Part shown: positions 53,497-63,306 of the stretch, piece by piece
How the letters are laid out: each line of letters opens with the position of its first letter
Numbering within the stretch: position 1 is the first letter of the stretch
Assembly: GCF_920984665.1 (NCBI RefSeq)
Contig: NZ_CAKLBP010000002.1
Location: forward strand, 558,001-622,000
From: Pedobacter sp. Leaf170
GTDB taxonomy: Bacteria; Bacteroidota; Bacteroidia; Sphingobacteriales; Sphingobacteriaceae
Reading direction: 5' to 3'
DNA: 64,000 nucleotides
Translations under genes and position numbers: made by a program
The notes under the pieces: generated by a model
Seen by the model: the letters and a program-made list of their open reading frames with translations, nothing else
Told to the model about the DNA's origin: nothing
The model's database searches: none

Positions 53497-55383
53497 ATGG
53501 TGAAAAGAATTATTTTATTGGTTTTAGTAGCTTTTATTTGGGCCTGCAAAGGCACCAAAAAAGAGGATACTATTCCTGTAGATAATTTTTTCAGAACGCA
53601 GGATAAAGCTTATTATCATGTATCGCCCGATGGCAAAAGCCTTTCTTATCTTAAACTTCAGGATAAAAAATTAGATCTTTTTGTAGAAGACATTGAAGCC
53701 GGAACGGTAAAACAGCTAACGCATCTAAAAGAAAAAAGCATCAGTTTTTATTTTTGGACCAGTAATAACGAGTTGATTTATTATACCGAGGATGAATCTA
53801 AAGAGCGAAAATCAGATTTATTTGTAGTAAGTAAAGATGGCAGCAAGCAAAAGCAACTGAGCTCGAACGAGAAAAACCGCCTTCGCGTAATAGAAGATCA
53901 ACTTATTGATGATAAATATATTATTGTAGCTTCTAACAAACGCGATTCTACCGTTTTTGATGTTTACCGTTTAAATGTTCGTACGGGTAACATGGAAATT
54001 GCGGCGAAAAACCCTGGCAACATCACCGAATGGGTAACAGATAATAAGGGCATCTTAAAAATTGCTGTAGCAAGTGATGGTGTAAACGAAACGCTTTTAT
54101 ATCGCGAGAATGAGCGCCAACCATTTAAAGCCGTAACATCCAATAATTTTCAAACTACGTTACAACCTGTTGCCTTTTCTGAGAGTGAAGCCGATGTGCT
54201 TTATGCCATTTCTAATGTAAATAGAGATAAAAATGCTTTGGTAGTTTTGGATTTAAAAACCGGTAAAGAGAAACAGGTTTTATTTGGTAATGATACTTTG
54301 AACGTTATTGATGCGAAATACTCCAAAGCGAAGAAGAAAATGATGTTCGTTACCTGTGAATCGTGGAAGAAGGAAAAGTATTACTTAGACGACAGCACCA
54401 AAACTACCTACTCGAAAATTGACCAGCTTCTACCGGGTGCAGAATGGCGCATTATGGATAAAGATAAAAATGATAATGTTTTTGTGGTTAGAACTTATAC
54501 GGATAGAAATCCGGGTTCATATTATTTGTATGTAGTTAATCAGAATAAAATTAAGAAACTGGCTGATATTAACCCTTCAATTAAAGAGGAGGAAATGAGT
54601 GAGATGAAGCCAATTAACTATAAAACTAAAGATGGCTTAACCATAAATGGCTACCTAACTTTACCGAAAAACAAAAAACCAACAAATTTACCTGTAGTGG
54701 TTTTACCACACAACGGACCCGGAGGCAGAAATACCTGGGGTTATAATGCCGATGTTCAGTTTTTTGCAAACAGAGGTTATGCTGTTTTACAGGTTAACTA
54801 TCGCGGCTCGGCTGGTTATGGCAAATCATTTTACGCCGCCGGTTTTAAACAATGGAGCGATAAAATTCAGGATGATGTAAATGATGGGGTGAGGTGGCTT
54901 ATTGACCAAAAAATTGCTAACCCTAAAAAAATTGCCATTTATGGTAATGGTTTAGGCGGATTTATTGCATTAAATTGTTTGTATAAAAATCCTGATATTT
55001 ATAGTTGCGGAGGTGCTAACTCTGGCGTAATTAGTTTATTTAGCTACTTAACTACAATACCGCCATTCCTTAAGTCGAATTTGCAGATGTATTACGAAAT
55101 ATTTGGAAACCCTGAAACTGATACCGATTACATTCGTTTCGCTTCGCCTGTTTTTCATGCTGATAGATTTAAAGCGCCTGTGTTTATTGCACAAAACCCT
55201 AAAGACCCACGAGTAAACGTTGCGCAAGGTGTTCAGTTTGTAAAAGAGCTTAAAAAACGTAATGTATCTGTAACGTATATCGAGAAAGAGGAGGGGCCTA
55301 ATCCGGTTTTAAGGCAGCAAGGCAGAACGGCATTATATAAATCTTTAGAAGAATTTTTACAGGTAAACCTGATTAAGAAGTAG
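53497..55383 (+). CDS. S9 (prolyl-oligopeptidase-like) lipoprotein without catalytic Ser and His, likely pseudoenzyme
   Basis: 628 aa from the ATG at 53497, which leaves a clean lipoprotein signal (LLVLVAFIWAC); a perfect -7 box TATTTTTG at 53468-53475 also favours it. Residues ~40-380 look like a WD-like beta-propeller (YYHVSPDGKSLSYLKLQDKKLDLF). Residues ~400-628 are the S9 alpha/beta-hydrolase domain (VVVLPHNGPGGRNTWGYNADVQFFANRGYAVLQVNYRGS). The nucleophile elbow reads GNGLGG, so Ser is Gly485; the acid Asp570 is kept; the usual His is Pro601 (EEGPNP). The fold should be intact but not catalytic. It lies 3 bases before a sensor kinase, which suggests a binding or sensing role. Confidence 0.85.
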   Translation: MVKRIILLVLVAFIWACKGTKKEDTIPVDNFFRTQDKAYYHVSPDGKSLSYLKLQDKKLDLFVEDIEAGTVKQLTHLKEKSISFYFWTSNNELIYYTEDESKERKSDLFVVSKDGSKQKQLSSNEKNRLRVIEDQLIDDKYIIVASNKRDSTVFDVYRLNVRTGNMEIAAKNPGNITEWVTDNKGILKIAVASDGVNETLLYRENERQPFKAVTSNNFQTTLQPVAFSESEADVLYAISNVNRDKNALVVLDLKTGKEKQVLFGNDTLNVIDAKYSKAKKKMMFVTCESWKKEKYYLDDSTKTTYSKIDQLLPGAEWRIMDKDKNDNVFVVRTYTDRNPGSYYLYVVNQNKIKKLADINPSIKEEEMSEMKPINYKTKDGLTINGYLTLPKNKKPTNLPVVVLPHNGPGGRNTWGYNADVQFFANRGYAVLQVNYRGSAGYGKSFYAAGFKQWSDKIQDDVNDGVRWLIDQKIANPKKIAIYGNGLGGFIALNCLYKNPDIYSCGGANSGVISLFSYLTTIPPFLKSNLQMYYEIFGNPETDTDYIRFASPVFHADRFKAPVFIAQNPKDPRVNVAQGVQFVKELKKRNVSVTYIEKEEGPNPVLRQQGRTALYKSLEEFLQVNLIKK

Positions 55384-55386
55384 GTT

Positions 55387-57054
55387 ATGTCCTTGGAAAA
55401 GAAAAGTGGTTATCGTAAAAATTTCTCATTGAGTGTCACTTTCATCGTGCTCATCTCAATTTTATTCATCCTTTCGCTTTTTTTAGCTTTTAATTACAGT
55501 AAAAAATCTATCGAGAATGAATTCGTATCAGAGAAGGTTAATGTTTTAGAGCAGAGTATACAACCATACAATGAGTTTTTTCAGAATAAAATTCCTGAAG
55601 TTTCGTACTACAATGGCTTTTTAGATTCTGCAACCGCATCCAAATTTGTAGATACGATAACCGTAAAATATCCTTTTGTTTCTAAAGTTACTTTTTACGA
55701 TTCGGAGGTTAAAAATACGCCTGTAAAGGATGGCATGAACGCCGGGCATTTCTCCATCGGACCAAAATCTATTTTTCAATTCGGAAAAAGTGTTAAGCCC
55801 GATTCGATTAAGTTGTTTTCTGAAGAAGATACCCGTTCTTTTAAAGTTAATGATGATTTTAATGGAATGGCTTTAAAGCTTGTACGTTTTATCGATCAGC
55901 TGGATACCGCATCGGTGCCCTCTCAGGAAGAGCTGTTTACCAATTTTTCTGTTGTTTTATCTAACAAAATAACTTACCTAAACATTCCTCGGCAGGAAGA
56001 TTTAAAAATGTATAAGGCCATGCTTCAGCGTAAGCTAGATCCGGCACCAATTTATCAACAAGATATGTTGGTTTTTCAATTGAATCCTTACAAAATAAAA
56101 GTGATTAATACGCGTCCACTTTTATATCAAAGCATTAAAGTAGAGCCATTAACTTATGATCCGATAGATAACTCAGACGAAAATATTAACACAGAAATTG
56201 CATTGCCGGGTGCTTTCTCAGATTTTAAGCTCTATTTCACATCCTCAAAATCATATATTAAAAAAGAAATTTTTATTTACTTTTTACCAATTGCCCTGGT
56301 TTTGCTTTTGGTTTATGGCGTATTGTTACTTGTTGCGTTTTTAATATATAGAAACTTAAACATCAACAGTAAAATGTTTAAACTGCAATACGATTTTGTA
56401 AACAACCTTACCCATGAATTTAAAACGCCTGTTAGCGTAATTAAAATTGCTGGTAACAACATTAAAAGTGCAACATCATTAAGCCAGAAAGAGCAGCATC
56501 TTTACGGCAAAATTTTAGATGAAGAGGCTGATAAATTAAATGGTTTGATGAATAAATTGCTTGCTTTTACGCAAATTGAAAACAAAGCCATTAAACTTAA
56601 CCAGGAGGAAGTTAATATAAAGGATTTTATAGAGAGTACGATTGAATCTCATACGCTAAAACATCCTGATTTTGATATTACGTATGAAATTGTAGGCTTT
56701 AGAACATTTATAACCGATCCGGTTTTATTGGGTAGTTTATTCGATAATTTAGCAGAAAATGCCTACAAATATTCTAAACCGGATAACAAGAAATTGCATA
56801 TTAGCGCAAAGCTGATTAAAGGTGTTTTGGTATTTCGTTTTGCAGATAAAGGTATCGGCATTCCATCATCAGAATTAAATAATATATTTAAAAAGTTTTT
56901 CCGTATTCAAAACGAATATAACCAAATGGGAAGCGTTGGCTTAGGTTTGGCATTTTGCAAAGAACTGGTTAACTTTATGCTTGGCGAAATTACTGTTAAA
57001 AGCAAGGTTGGCATTGGTACCGAATTTAAAATTGTACTGCCTTATAATACTTAA
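55387..57054 (+). CDS. Sensor histidine kinase with periplasmic domain
   Basis: 555 aa. Membrane helices at ~15-37 and ~298-322 frame a ~260-residue periplasmic domain of unknown fold. HisKA carries the phosphoacceptor His343 in NNLTHEFKTPVSVI; HATPase_c follows with DNLAENAYKYSKP (N box), FADKGIGIP (G1) and GSVGLGLAFCKELV (G2). It starts 3 bases after the inactive S9 lipoprotein, a strong coupling signal, and is followed by an OmpR-type regulator. Confidence 0.94.
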   Translation: MSLEKKSGYRKNFSLSVTFIVLISILFILSLFLAFNYSKKSIENEFVSEKVNVLEQSIQPYNEFFQNKIPEVSYYNGFLDSATASKFVDTITVKYPFVSKVTFYDSEVKNTPVKDGMNAGHFSIGPKSIFQFGKSVKPDSIKLFSEEDTRSFKVNDDFNGMALKLVRFIDQLDTASVPSQEELFTNFSVVLSNKITYLNIPRQEDLKMYKAMLQRKLDPAPIYQQDMLVFQLNPYKIKVINTRPLLYQSIKVEPLTYDPIDNSDENINTEIALPGAFSDFKLYFTSSKSYIKKEIFIYFLPIALVLLLVYGVLLLVAFLIYRNLNINSKMFKLQYDFVNNLTHEFKTPVSVIKIAGNNIKSATSLSQKEQHLYGKILDEEADKLNGLMNKLLAFTQIENKAIKLNQEEVNIKDFIESTIESHTLKHPDFDITYEIVGFRTFITDPVLLGSLFDNLAENAYKYSKPDNKKLHISAKLIKGVLVFRFADKGIGIPSSELNNIFKKFFRIQNEYNQMGSVGLGLAFCKELVNFMLGEITVKSKVGIGTEFKIVLPYNT

Positions 57055-57219
57055 TATGTTTTTAAAGCTGTAATGCTTAGCATGCCCCTTAAAATTTGCT
57101 TATTTTTAATGCGCTAAATAGATTTAAAAATTGAAATATTGTAATGTTAGAATGATTAATTTGCGTTTACAAAATTTAACCTTTCAACACTTTAATATTA
57201 CAACCCTAAACACACATAA

Positions 57220-57909
57220 ATGTCTAAAGAAGTAAAAATATTAATTGTAGAGGATGATGAAAACCTTCGTTTTCTTGTGGCACATCGCTTAAAGGCCGAA
57301 GGCTATAACGTTCTTGAAGCAAACGATGGCGAAGCTGGTGAACGCATGATTTTAGCAGACCAACCTGATATTGTTTTATTAGATTGGATGATGCCTGGTA
57401 AACAAGGTGCTGAAGTTTGTGAATCGGTGCGTAAGCAAGGTTTTGAAAATCTCATTATTATGATGACCGCCAAAGCGCAGGATGTAGATAAGATTGATGC
57501 TTATAATTTTGGTGCATCAGATTACATTACGAAGCCTTTTAATATGGATGTTTTGGTTGCCATGCTGGAAAGCAAAGTTAAATTCATCGTTAATAAAGAT
57601 TCGGCAGAAATTCATCGTTTTGGCAGCATGGAGCATCATCCAAATATCCATACTTTATTTAGAGATGGAAAAAAGATAGAGCTTACCATTTTAGAGAATC
57701 GTATTTTGCTTTACTTTTTACGCAATCCTGGTAAGGTAATAAACAGAGATGAGTTAATGCTTGTAGTTTGGGGTTACAACTCCGACGTAAATACACGTAC
57801 ACTTGATATGCATATCGTACGTTTACGTAAGAAAATAGAATTAAATCCTGATAATCCGCAGTTGTTGCAAACAGTGCGTGGTGTTGGCTATCGCTTTAAT
57901 GCAGGGTAG
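57220..57909 (+). CDS. OmpR/PhoB-family response regulator
   Basis: 229 aa. Receiver domain with EDD at 11-13, phosphoacceptor Asp55 (IVLLDWMMPG) and Lys in ITKPFN. The winged-helix domain (~130-229) has the OmpR-type NRDELMLVVWGYN and RTLDMHIVRLRKKIE ... TVRGVGYRF. It lies 165 bases downstream of the kinase and is its probable partner. Confidence 0.95.
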   Translation: MSKEVKILIVEDDENLRFLVAHRLKAEGYNVLEANDGEAGERMILADQPDIVLLDWMMPGKQGAEVCESVRKQGFENLIIMMTAKAQDVDKIDAYNFGASDYITKPFNMDVLVAMLESKVKFIVNKDSAEIHRFGSMEHHPNIHTLFRDGKKIELTILENRILLYFLRNPGKVINRDELMLVVWGYNSDVNTRTLDMHIVRLRKKIELNPDNPQLLQTVRGVGYRFNAG

Positions 57910-57927
57910 GTTTCTCCTTTCATCATT

Positions 57928-57975
57928 GCAAAGCATGAAGCAATCTCTCTTCTTTTAGATTGCTTCGTGCCTTAC
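57928..57975. repeat. REP-like inverted repeat after the response regulator
   Basis: Arms GCAAAGCATGAAGCAATCT (57928-57946) and AGATTGCTTCGTGCCTTAC (57957-57975) pair at 16 of 19 positions; core shared with 46984-47068. It lies between convergent genes and could also end transcription. Confidence 0.65.
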
Positions 57976-57999
57976 AACTACAGGAATTTCTAATCTTCT

Positions 58000-59244
58000 T
58001 TAAGCTCTTTTTAGCGTGAAAAGCGTAATCTCTGGCAAAACGCCAACTCTGCCCGGATAACCTAAAAAGCCATAACCAACATTAACATAAAGCTGTTGTT
58101 GTTGCTCGCGATATAAACCTGCCCATTCTTTATAAATATATTGAACCGGGCTCCATTGATATTCTTTTAAGCGAACACCAAATTGCATTCCATGGGTGTG
58201 CCCGCTAAACATTGCATCTATTTGAGGATATTTTTGTAAAACTTCGCCACGCCAATGAGACGGATCGTGACTTAGCAGAAGTTTAACCGGTAAATCATCT
58301 GTATTTTCTACAGCAAGTTCCATCTTACCATATTTAGGAAAACGACCCATTCCCCAGTTTTCTATGCCTAAAATCCCAATTTCTTCACCATCTACTTTTA
58401 AGCGACGATTTTCGTTCATCAATAAATCGTAACCCATTATTTTGTGGACATCAATAATATCTTTCAGGTTTTTTACTTTGGCCGGTGATGATTCTTTACC
58501 GAAATAATAGTCGCCATAATCATGATTACCAAGCGTTGAGTAAACACCTAAAGGCGCTTTAACTTTTGCGAAAATATCTTGATATTCTTTAACCTCATTG
58601 GTTAAGTTGTTAACCAAATCTCCGGTAAAAAAAACAAAATCTGGCTTTTCGGCTAATAACATTTCTACACCACCTTTAACTGCTGTTTTATTATAAAAAC
58701 TGCCAGAGTGAATGTCTGAAATTTGTGCCATCGTTATACCATCAAATGCTTTTGGAAGATTGGGTAAGATTAAGTTTACCCTTCTTACCTGATAATCATA
58801 AGCGCCAGAAATAATGCCCCAGCTTAATGATGTTAGTGGAACTGCAGCCGCGACCAGACCAGCTTTTACTAAAAATTCTGAACGTGAAATAGGCTCAGCC
58901 TCGCTGATAGGCTGGTCTGCAATTATTTGTTTCTTAGGGAATATTTTGATGAATAATCTTCTAACATCATCAAAAATTAAAAAAGGAAGCATAGCCAATT
59001 TACAGGCTACGGTTAAAAAGAAAGCAACTAAAATAACTGCTCTCAGTGTTAAAAATAAATTAAGGTATATTCCAGCGAAAACGCCGGCAATTAATAAAAT
59101 GCTAAAGCTCCAATATAAAATTCCAAATATTTTTTTAGTTGATGGTTTCCAATTTTTGAAAACCGCAACAATTGCCCGGTAGCAGTAAATATCAAAAACT
59201 GTAATTAGAATGCAAGCTGCAATTATAAAAGGTAATCTGCCCAT
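58000..59244 (-). CDS. Membrane-anchored metallophosphoesterase (YkuE/YaeI-like)
   Basis: 414 aa. Three to four N-terminal membrane helices (~1-135), then a calcineurin-like phosphoesterase domain (~160-414) with the complete metal-binding set QISDIHSG, FTGDLVN, LGNHDYG, LSHDP and SGHTHGMQ. Relatives such as YkuE are lipid-diphosphate or other phosphoesterases; the substrate here is unknown. Confidence 0.92.
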   Translation of the reverse strand: MGRLPFIIAACILITVFDIYCYRAIVAVFKNWKPSTKKIFGILYWSFSILLIAGVFAGIYLNLFLTLRAVILVAFFLTVACKLAMLPFLIFDDVRRLFIKIFPKKQIIADQPISEAEPISRSEFLVKAGLVAAAVPLTSLSWGIISGAYDYQVRRVNLILPNLPKAFDGITMAQISDIHSGSFYNKTAVKGGVEMLLAEKPDFVFFTGDLVNNLTNEVKEYQDIFAKVKAPLGVYSTLGNHDYGDYYFGKESSPAKVKNLKDIIDVHKIMGYDLLMNENRRLKVDGEEIGILGIENWGMGRFPKYGKMELAVENTDDLPVKLLLSHDPSHWRGEVLQKYPQIDAMFSGHTHGMQFGVRLKEYQWSPVQYIYKEWAGLYREQQQQLYVNVGYGFLGYPGRVGVLPEITLFTLKRA

Positions 59245-59333
59245 GTTGGGTTATCGGGTTAAATTAAAAAGCTTTGAAAAATCTCTCCCCATTAAAGAAA
59301 TATTTTTCAAAGCTAACAATGCATAATTAATTA

Positions 59334-60821
59334 TTATCTGAAATCGTCTTCGTCTTCTTCCTCGTCAAATTCAGCGTTGAATAAACTGCCGAACATATCT
59401 GAGAACCCAAAACCTCCGTTAAGAAAGTTTTTGCTTAACTGCGAATATTCTGCCAAACCATGCAATACAAATTCCATTAAAAGTAATGTCTGGTTTTCAC
59501 TTAATTTTGGATGGAATTTTTTAACTAAGTCATAAAGTCCGGGTACCAACATCAAAGCTTTTTTGTATTGATTGTTGCTTAAAACATCAGTTAAATCAAC
59601 GTTGTTTCCATCGGTAAACCATTCAGTAATTTCGGTATATGGGTTGCCTGTTTTTGTTTTCTTGGCTTTTTCCGGATCTGGAAAATAGCGGGCAAACATG
59701 GTTTTTACTGCCTTTCCAATCAATGTGGTAGCCACATGTGCCGGACCTTCCAATTCGCCCTCGTAAACTAATTCTATCTTACCGGTTATTGCCGGGATAA
59801 TTCCAGCTAAATCTGATAAACGAACAAAAGTGTTTTTCTCTCCAGAGATTAACATTCTACGTTCAGCAGTGCTGATTAAATTCTCGTAAGCCGAAATGGT
59901 TAGCCTTGCAGAAACACCAGATTTTTGATCGATATATTCACTTTTACGAGCCTCGAAAGCAATCTGTTCTACTAAATCTTTAAGTAAACCATCTGCTTCA
60001 ATATTTTCTTTTTGCTCTTTTGTAAGCTTAGCTTCCTGAAAAGTAATTTTACGAGAAACCTCGATGCTTTTTGGGTAATGCGTTAAAATCTGACTTTCAA
60101 TTCTATCTTTCAATGGCGTTACAATGCTGCCACGGTTGGTGTAATCTTCTGGGTTTGCCGTAAAAACGAATTGAATATCCAATGGTAAGCGTAGCTTAAA
60201 TCCACGGATTTGAATATCCTTTTCTTGCAACATGTTAAACAAAGCAACCTGAATACGGGCTTGCAAATCTGGCAATTCATTAATAACAAAAATGCTTCGG
60301 TGTGCACGTGGAATTAATCCGAAATGGATAACTCGCTCATCGTTATACGTTAACTTCAAGGTAGCGGCTTTTATCGGGTCAACATCCCCAATTAAATCGG
60401 CAACGGTTACATCTGGCGTAGCCAATTTTTCAGTATATCTTTCGCTTCTGTGCAGCCACGCAATTTCGGTTTCATCACCTTTGGTTGCAATTTCATTTTT
60501 TGCATACCACGAAATTGGATTCAACGGATCATCGAAAATTTCGCTTCCTGCAACATAAGGTACATACTCATCTAATAAATTTACCATTAAACGGGCAATA
60601 CGCGTTTTTGCTTGTCCGCGTAAACCTAAAAGTAAAATATTGTGGCGAGATAGTATGGCCGTTTGCAATTCGGGGATTACGGTTTCATCATAACCGATAA
60701 TGCCTTCAAATTCAGTTTTTTTATCTTTCAGAACTTTAATCAGATTTTCTCTGAGTTCTTCTTTAACGCTTCTTGATTTATAATTTGTTGCCTTTAACTG
60801 GCCTAAAGTTGTGTTTTGCAT
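59334..60821 (-). CDS. MoxR-like AAA+ ATPase (magnesium-chelatase-like)
   Basis: 495 aa. An AAA+ module (~50-330) with a degenerate Walker A GLRGQAKTR, a Walker B-like region FVINELPDL, sensor segments FTANPEDYTNRG and LTKEQKENIEADG. The C-terminal region is helical with a very acidic end (FDEEEDEDDFR). It is 74 bases downstream of a VWA-domain gene, the usual MoxR/VWA pairing for metal insertion or protein-complex maturation. Specific client unknown. Confidence 0.88.
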   Translation of the reverse strand: MQNTTLGQLKATNYKSRSVKEELRENLIKVLKDKKTEFEGIIGYDETVIPELQTAILSRHNILLLGLRGQAKTRIARLMVNLLDEYVPYVAGSEIFDDPLNPISWYAKNEIATKGDETEIAWLHRSERYTEKLATPDVTVADLIGDVDPIKAATLKLTYNDERVIHFGLIPRAHRSIFVINELPDLQARIQVALFNMLQEKDIQIRGFKLRLPLDIQFVFTANPEDYTNRGSIVTPLKDRIESQILTHYPKSIEVSRKITFQEAKLTKEQKENIEADGLLKDLVEQIAFEARKSEYIDQKSGVSARLTISAYENLISTAERRMLISGEKNTFVRLSDLAGIIPAITGKIELVYEGELEGPAHVATTLIGKAVKTMFARYFPDPEKAKKTKTGNPYTEITEWFTDGNNVDLTDVLSNNQYKKALMLVPGLYDLVKKFHPKLSENQTLLLMEFVLHGLAEYSQLSKNFLNGGFGFSDMFGSLFNAEFDEEEDEDDFR

Positions 60822-60844
60822 ATAATTGTGTTGCGTGTTATGGG

Positions 60845-60895
60845 CTATGTGTTAAAAGGTTAGACATTTAAACCCTTTAACTTTCAACCTTTAAC
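60845..60895. repeat. Weak hairpin between VWA and MoxR-like genes
   Basis: GTTAAAAGGTT and AACCTTTAAC pair with one bulge. It lies in the spacer before the AAA gene and after the VWA stop. Confidence 0.35.
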
Positions 60896-61993
60896 TTATT
60901 TAACCGTTTTCCTTCTGTTTTTAATATAATCTTCAAAAATGTATTCACCTAATCCGTTAAGTGAACTATAAAAAGCCCTGCCGCCGTTTATTTCGGTAAA
61001 CTGACGAACAAATTGTTGCAGATAAGGGTCTTTTGCAATCATAAAGGTTGTAATTGGGATTTTTAAACGCTTGCATTGAGCGGCCATATTCAAGGTTTTG
61101 TTAATTACCTTTCTATCCAAACCCATACTATTTTTGTAATATTTACCATTTTCTTTTAAACAGGTTGGTTTTCCGTCTGTAATCATGAAAATTTGTTTGT
61201 TGTGCGTTTTTCGCCGGCGAAGTAAATCTGTTGCCAGTTCTAAACCTGCAAAGGTATTGGTATGGTACGGGCCAACTTGCAGATAGGGCAAATCTTTAAC
61301 GGTTATTGGCCAGGCATCATTACCAAAAACAACAATATCCAAAGTATCTTTTGGGTATTTGGTTTTAATCAGCTCGGCTAAAGCCATAGCCACTTTTTTT
61401 GCAGGTGTAATTCTATCTTCGCCATACAAAATCATCGAATGCGAGATATCAATCATCAACACGGTAGATGTTAGCGTTTTAAAATCCTTTTCTTCAACTT
61501 CTAAATCTCTGTCTGTTAAAGTGAAATCGCCAATACCATGATTAATTTGTGCATTTTGGATAGAAGCCGTCATATCAATCTGGTCTAAACTGTCGCCAAA
61601 ATTATACTCTCTTCTATCAGCATTTTTTTCCTCGCCTATGCCGCTTTGGTTGCTATTGTGGTTACCGCGACCAGACTTTTTAAGTTTTCCAAAAATCTCA
61701 TCTAAAGCAGATTTTCGAATGGTTTGTTCGGTTTTGGCTGTAATTTTAAATTCACCAGATTGATTATCCTCAGTTAAATAACCCTTATCTTTCAGGTCAT
61801 CGATAAAATTCCCGATGCCGTAATCATTGTTTGTTAATTTATATTGTTTATCAAGTTCATTTAGCCAGCTTAGTGCCTCAGCGGCATCACCGGCAGTATA
61901 ATTTAGCAATTCGCTAAATAATTTAAGCAACTCCTCAAACCCACCTTTTGGCGTTTCGCCAGGCTTATAATCAGAAAAACGGAAACCTCTCAT
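60896..61993 (-). CDS. VWA-domain protein, partner of the MoxR-like ATPase
   Basis: 365 aa. A helical N-terminal part (~1-150) and a von Willebrand A domain (~170-350) with an intact MIDAS: MIDISHSMI (DxSxS), TFAGLELATDLL (Thr) and MITDGKPT (Asp). No signal peptide, so cytoplasmic. Acts with the downstream ATPase, by family precedent. Confidence 0.88.
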   Translation of the reverse strand: MRGFRFSDYKPGETPKGGFEELLKLFSELLNYTAGDAAEALSWLNELDKQYKLTNNDYGIGNFIDDLKDKGYLTEDNQSGEFKITAKTEQTIRKSALDEIFGKLKKSGRGNHNSNQSGIGEEKNADRREYNFGDSLDQIDMTASIQNAQINHGIGDFTLTDRDLEVEEKDFKTLTSTVLMIDISHSMILYGEDRITPAKKVAMALAELIKTKYPKDTLDIVVFGNDAWPITVKDLPYLQVGPYHTNTFAGLELATDLLRRRKTHNKQIFMITDGKPTCLKENGKYYKNSMGLDRKVINKTLNMAAQCKRLKIPITTFMIAKDPYLQQFVRQFTEINGGRAFYSSLNGLGEYIFEDYIKNRRKTVK

Positions 61994-62346
61994 GTGCTTT
62001 TAGTAACAGATTACTAAAGGTAAAAGTTTCAACGTGTATTAATTTAAGCGTGGTGTCATAATTTAGTTATGAGTCATAGCAGAAATTGGTTATGGAGAAA
62101 ATTCAAAATAATAAGGACGTTCCCCAATGCCGATGAAAAACCGGGAAAGGGTCGGGCTTTCCAGGGCTTCGCTTCGCTGCGGTACCGATGAAAAATCGGT
62201 ACTAAACCTTTCCTGCCTACCGAAGGCAGGCAATCCCTAACGCAAAACCCAGCGTATTAAATCAGAATACAGTAATAATGGAGATTGCAAATTGGTTCGG
62301 TTTTACTTTCTGTATTAGACTGAGTTTTGTAGCAAAAAATCTGTGG
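61994..62346. other. Gene-free intergenic region with short palindromes
   Basis: About 350 bases between two minus-strand genes. It holds GCCTACCGAAGGCAGGC (62215-62231) and a self-complementary patch around ACCGATGAAAAATCGGT (62181-62198). No ORF of coding character. Confidence 0.5.
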
Positions 62347-63225
62347 CTAACCTAAAGCCATGTGGTAAATCTTTTTATTGTACTCTGGGTTTGCACCAGG
62401 CTGCGATGCCACGAAAGCACCAACTTTACAAGCATTATCTAAAATTGTTTCCATTGGGTAGGCTTGCAGGTAACACGCTACAAAAGTTGCTAAAAATGCA
62501 TCGCCTGCACCAACTGTATCTGCCACCTTAACTTTGTAGCCGGCATGCTTAAATAATTTACCATCTTTTAAAACGCATGCGCCTTTATCGCCAAGCGTAA
62601 GGCAAATAATTTCGATGCTAAAAGTAGATGCCAGCTGTTTCAGTAGCTGTTCGTTTGAATTGCCTGTTAAGCCAAAAGCTTCTTTTACCCAAACAATTTC
62701 CTCTTCGTTTATTTTTAAAATATCTGCTTTGGTTAATAATTGTCCAATCAGTTCCTTTTCAAAAAATGGTGCCCGCAGGTTAATATCGAATATTTTTGTT
62801 TTAGCAACCTCCAGCAATGAAAGTACCGTTTTTCTTGATGTTTCATCCCGGCAGGTTAAGCTACAGTAAACAAAAGCATCAGCATTTTGCACTGCGTTCA
62901 ATACATCAAAGGTAAGTTGAATGGCATCCCAGGCCACTGGTTTTACAATATTATAAGTGGCTTGTTGCGTTTCATCAAGTTTAACTTCTACGGTACTGGT
63001 TGGCAAATTACTGGTTTGAATTAAATCTGTTGGAAAGTGCTGATTACTTAAAAAATTTATTAGTTCTTCCCCAAGTTGATCTTTACCGATGGCACTTATA
63101 AATTTGCTTTCAATGCCTTGTTTATGCAAATTTAAAGCTACATTCATCGAAGAACCACCTGCATTTCTTCTTTCCGGGAAAACATCCCATAAAATTTCAC
63201 CAATAGATGTTACTGTTTTGCTCAT
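62347..63225 (-). CDS. PfkB-family carbohydrate kinase (probable fructokinase)
   Basis: 292 aa. PfkB/ribokinase fold with the N-terminal substrate signature GGSSMNVALNLHKQG and the C-terminal ATP/anion-hole motif DTVGAGDAFLATFV, in which the Asp is the catalytic base. The opening SIGEILWDVFP is typical of bacterial fructokinases. It phosphorylates a free sugar; fructose is a family-level guess. Confidence 0.88.
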   Translation of the reverse strand: MSKTVTSIGEILWDVFPERRNAGGSSMNVALNLHKQGIESKFISAIGKDQLGEELINFLSNQHFPTDLIQTSNLPTSTVEVKLDETQQATYNIVKPVAWDAIQLTFDVLNAVQNADAFVYCSLTCRDETSRKTVLSLLEVAKTKIFDINLRAPFFEKELIGQLLTKADILKINEEEIVWVKEAFGLTGNSNEQLLKQLASTFSIEIICLTLGDKGACVLKDGKLFKHAGYKVKVADTVGAGDAFLATFVACYLQAYPMETILDNACKVGAFVASQPGANPEYNKKIYHMALG

Positions 63226-63306
63226 AGATATTACTTTGTATAAAGAAACAAATTTCTATAGCTTTTAAATGAAATAAAACGCATATTTATTTTTTAATTT
63301 ACAATC

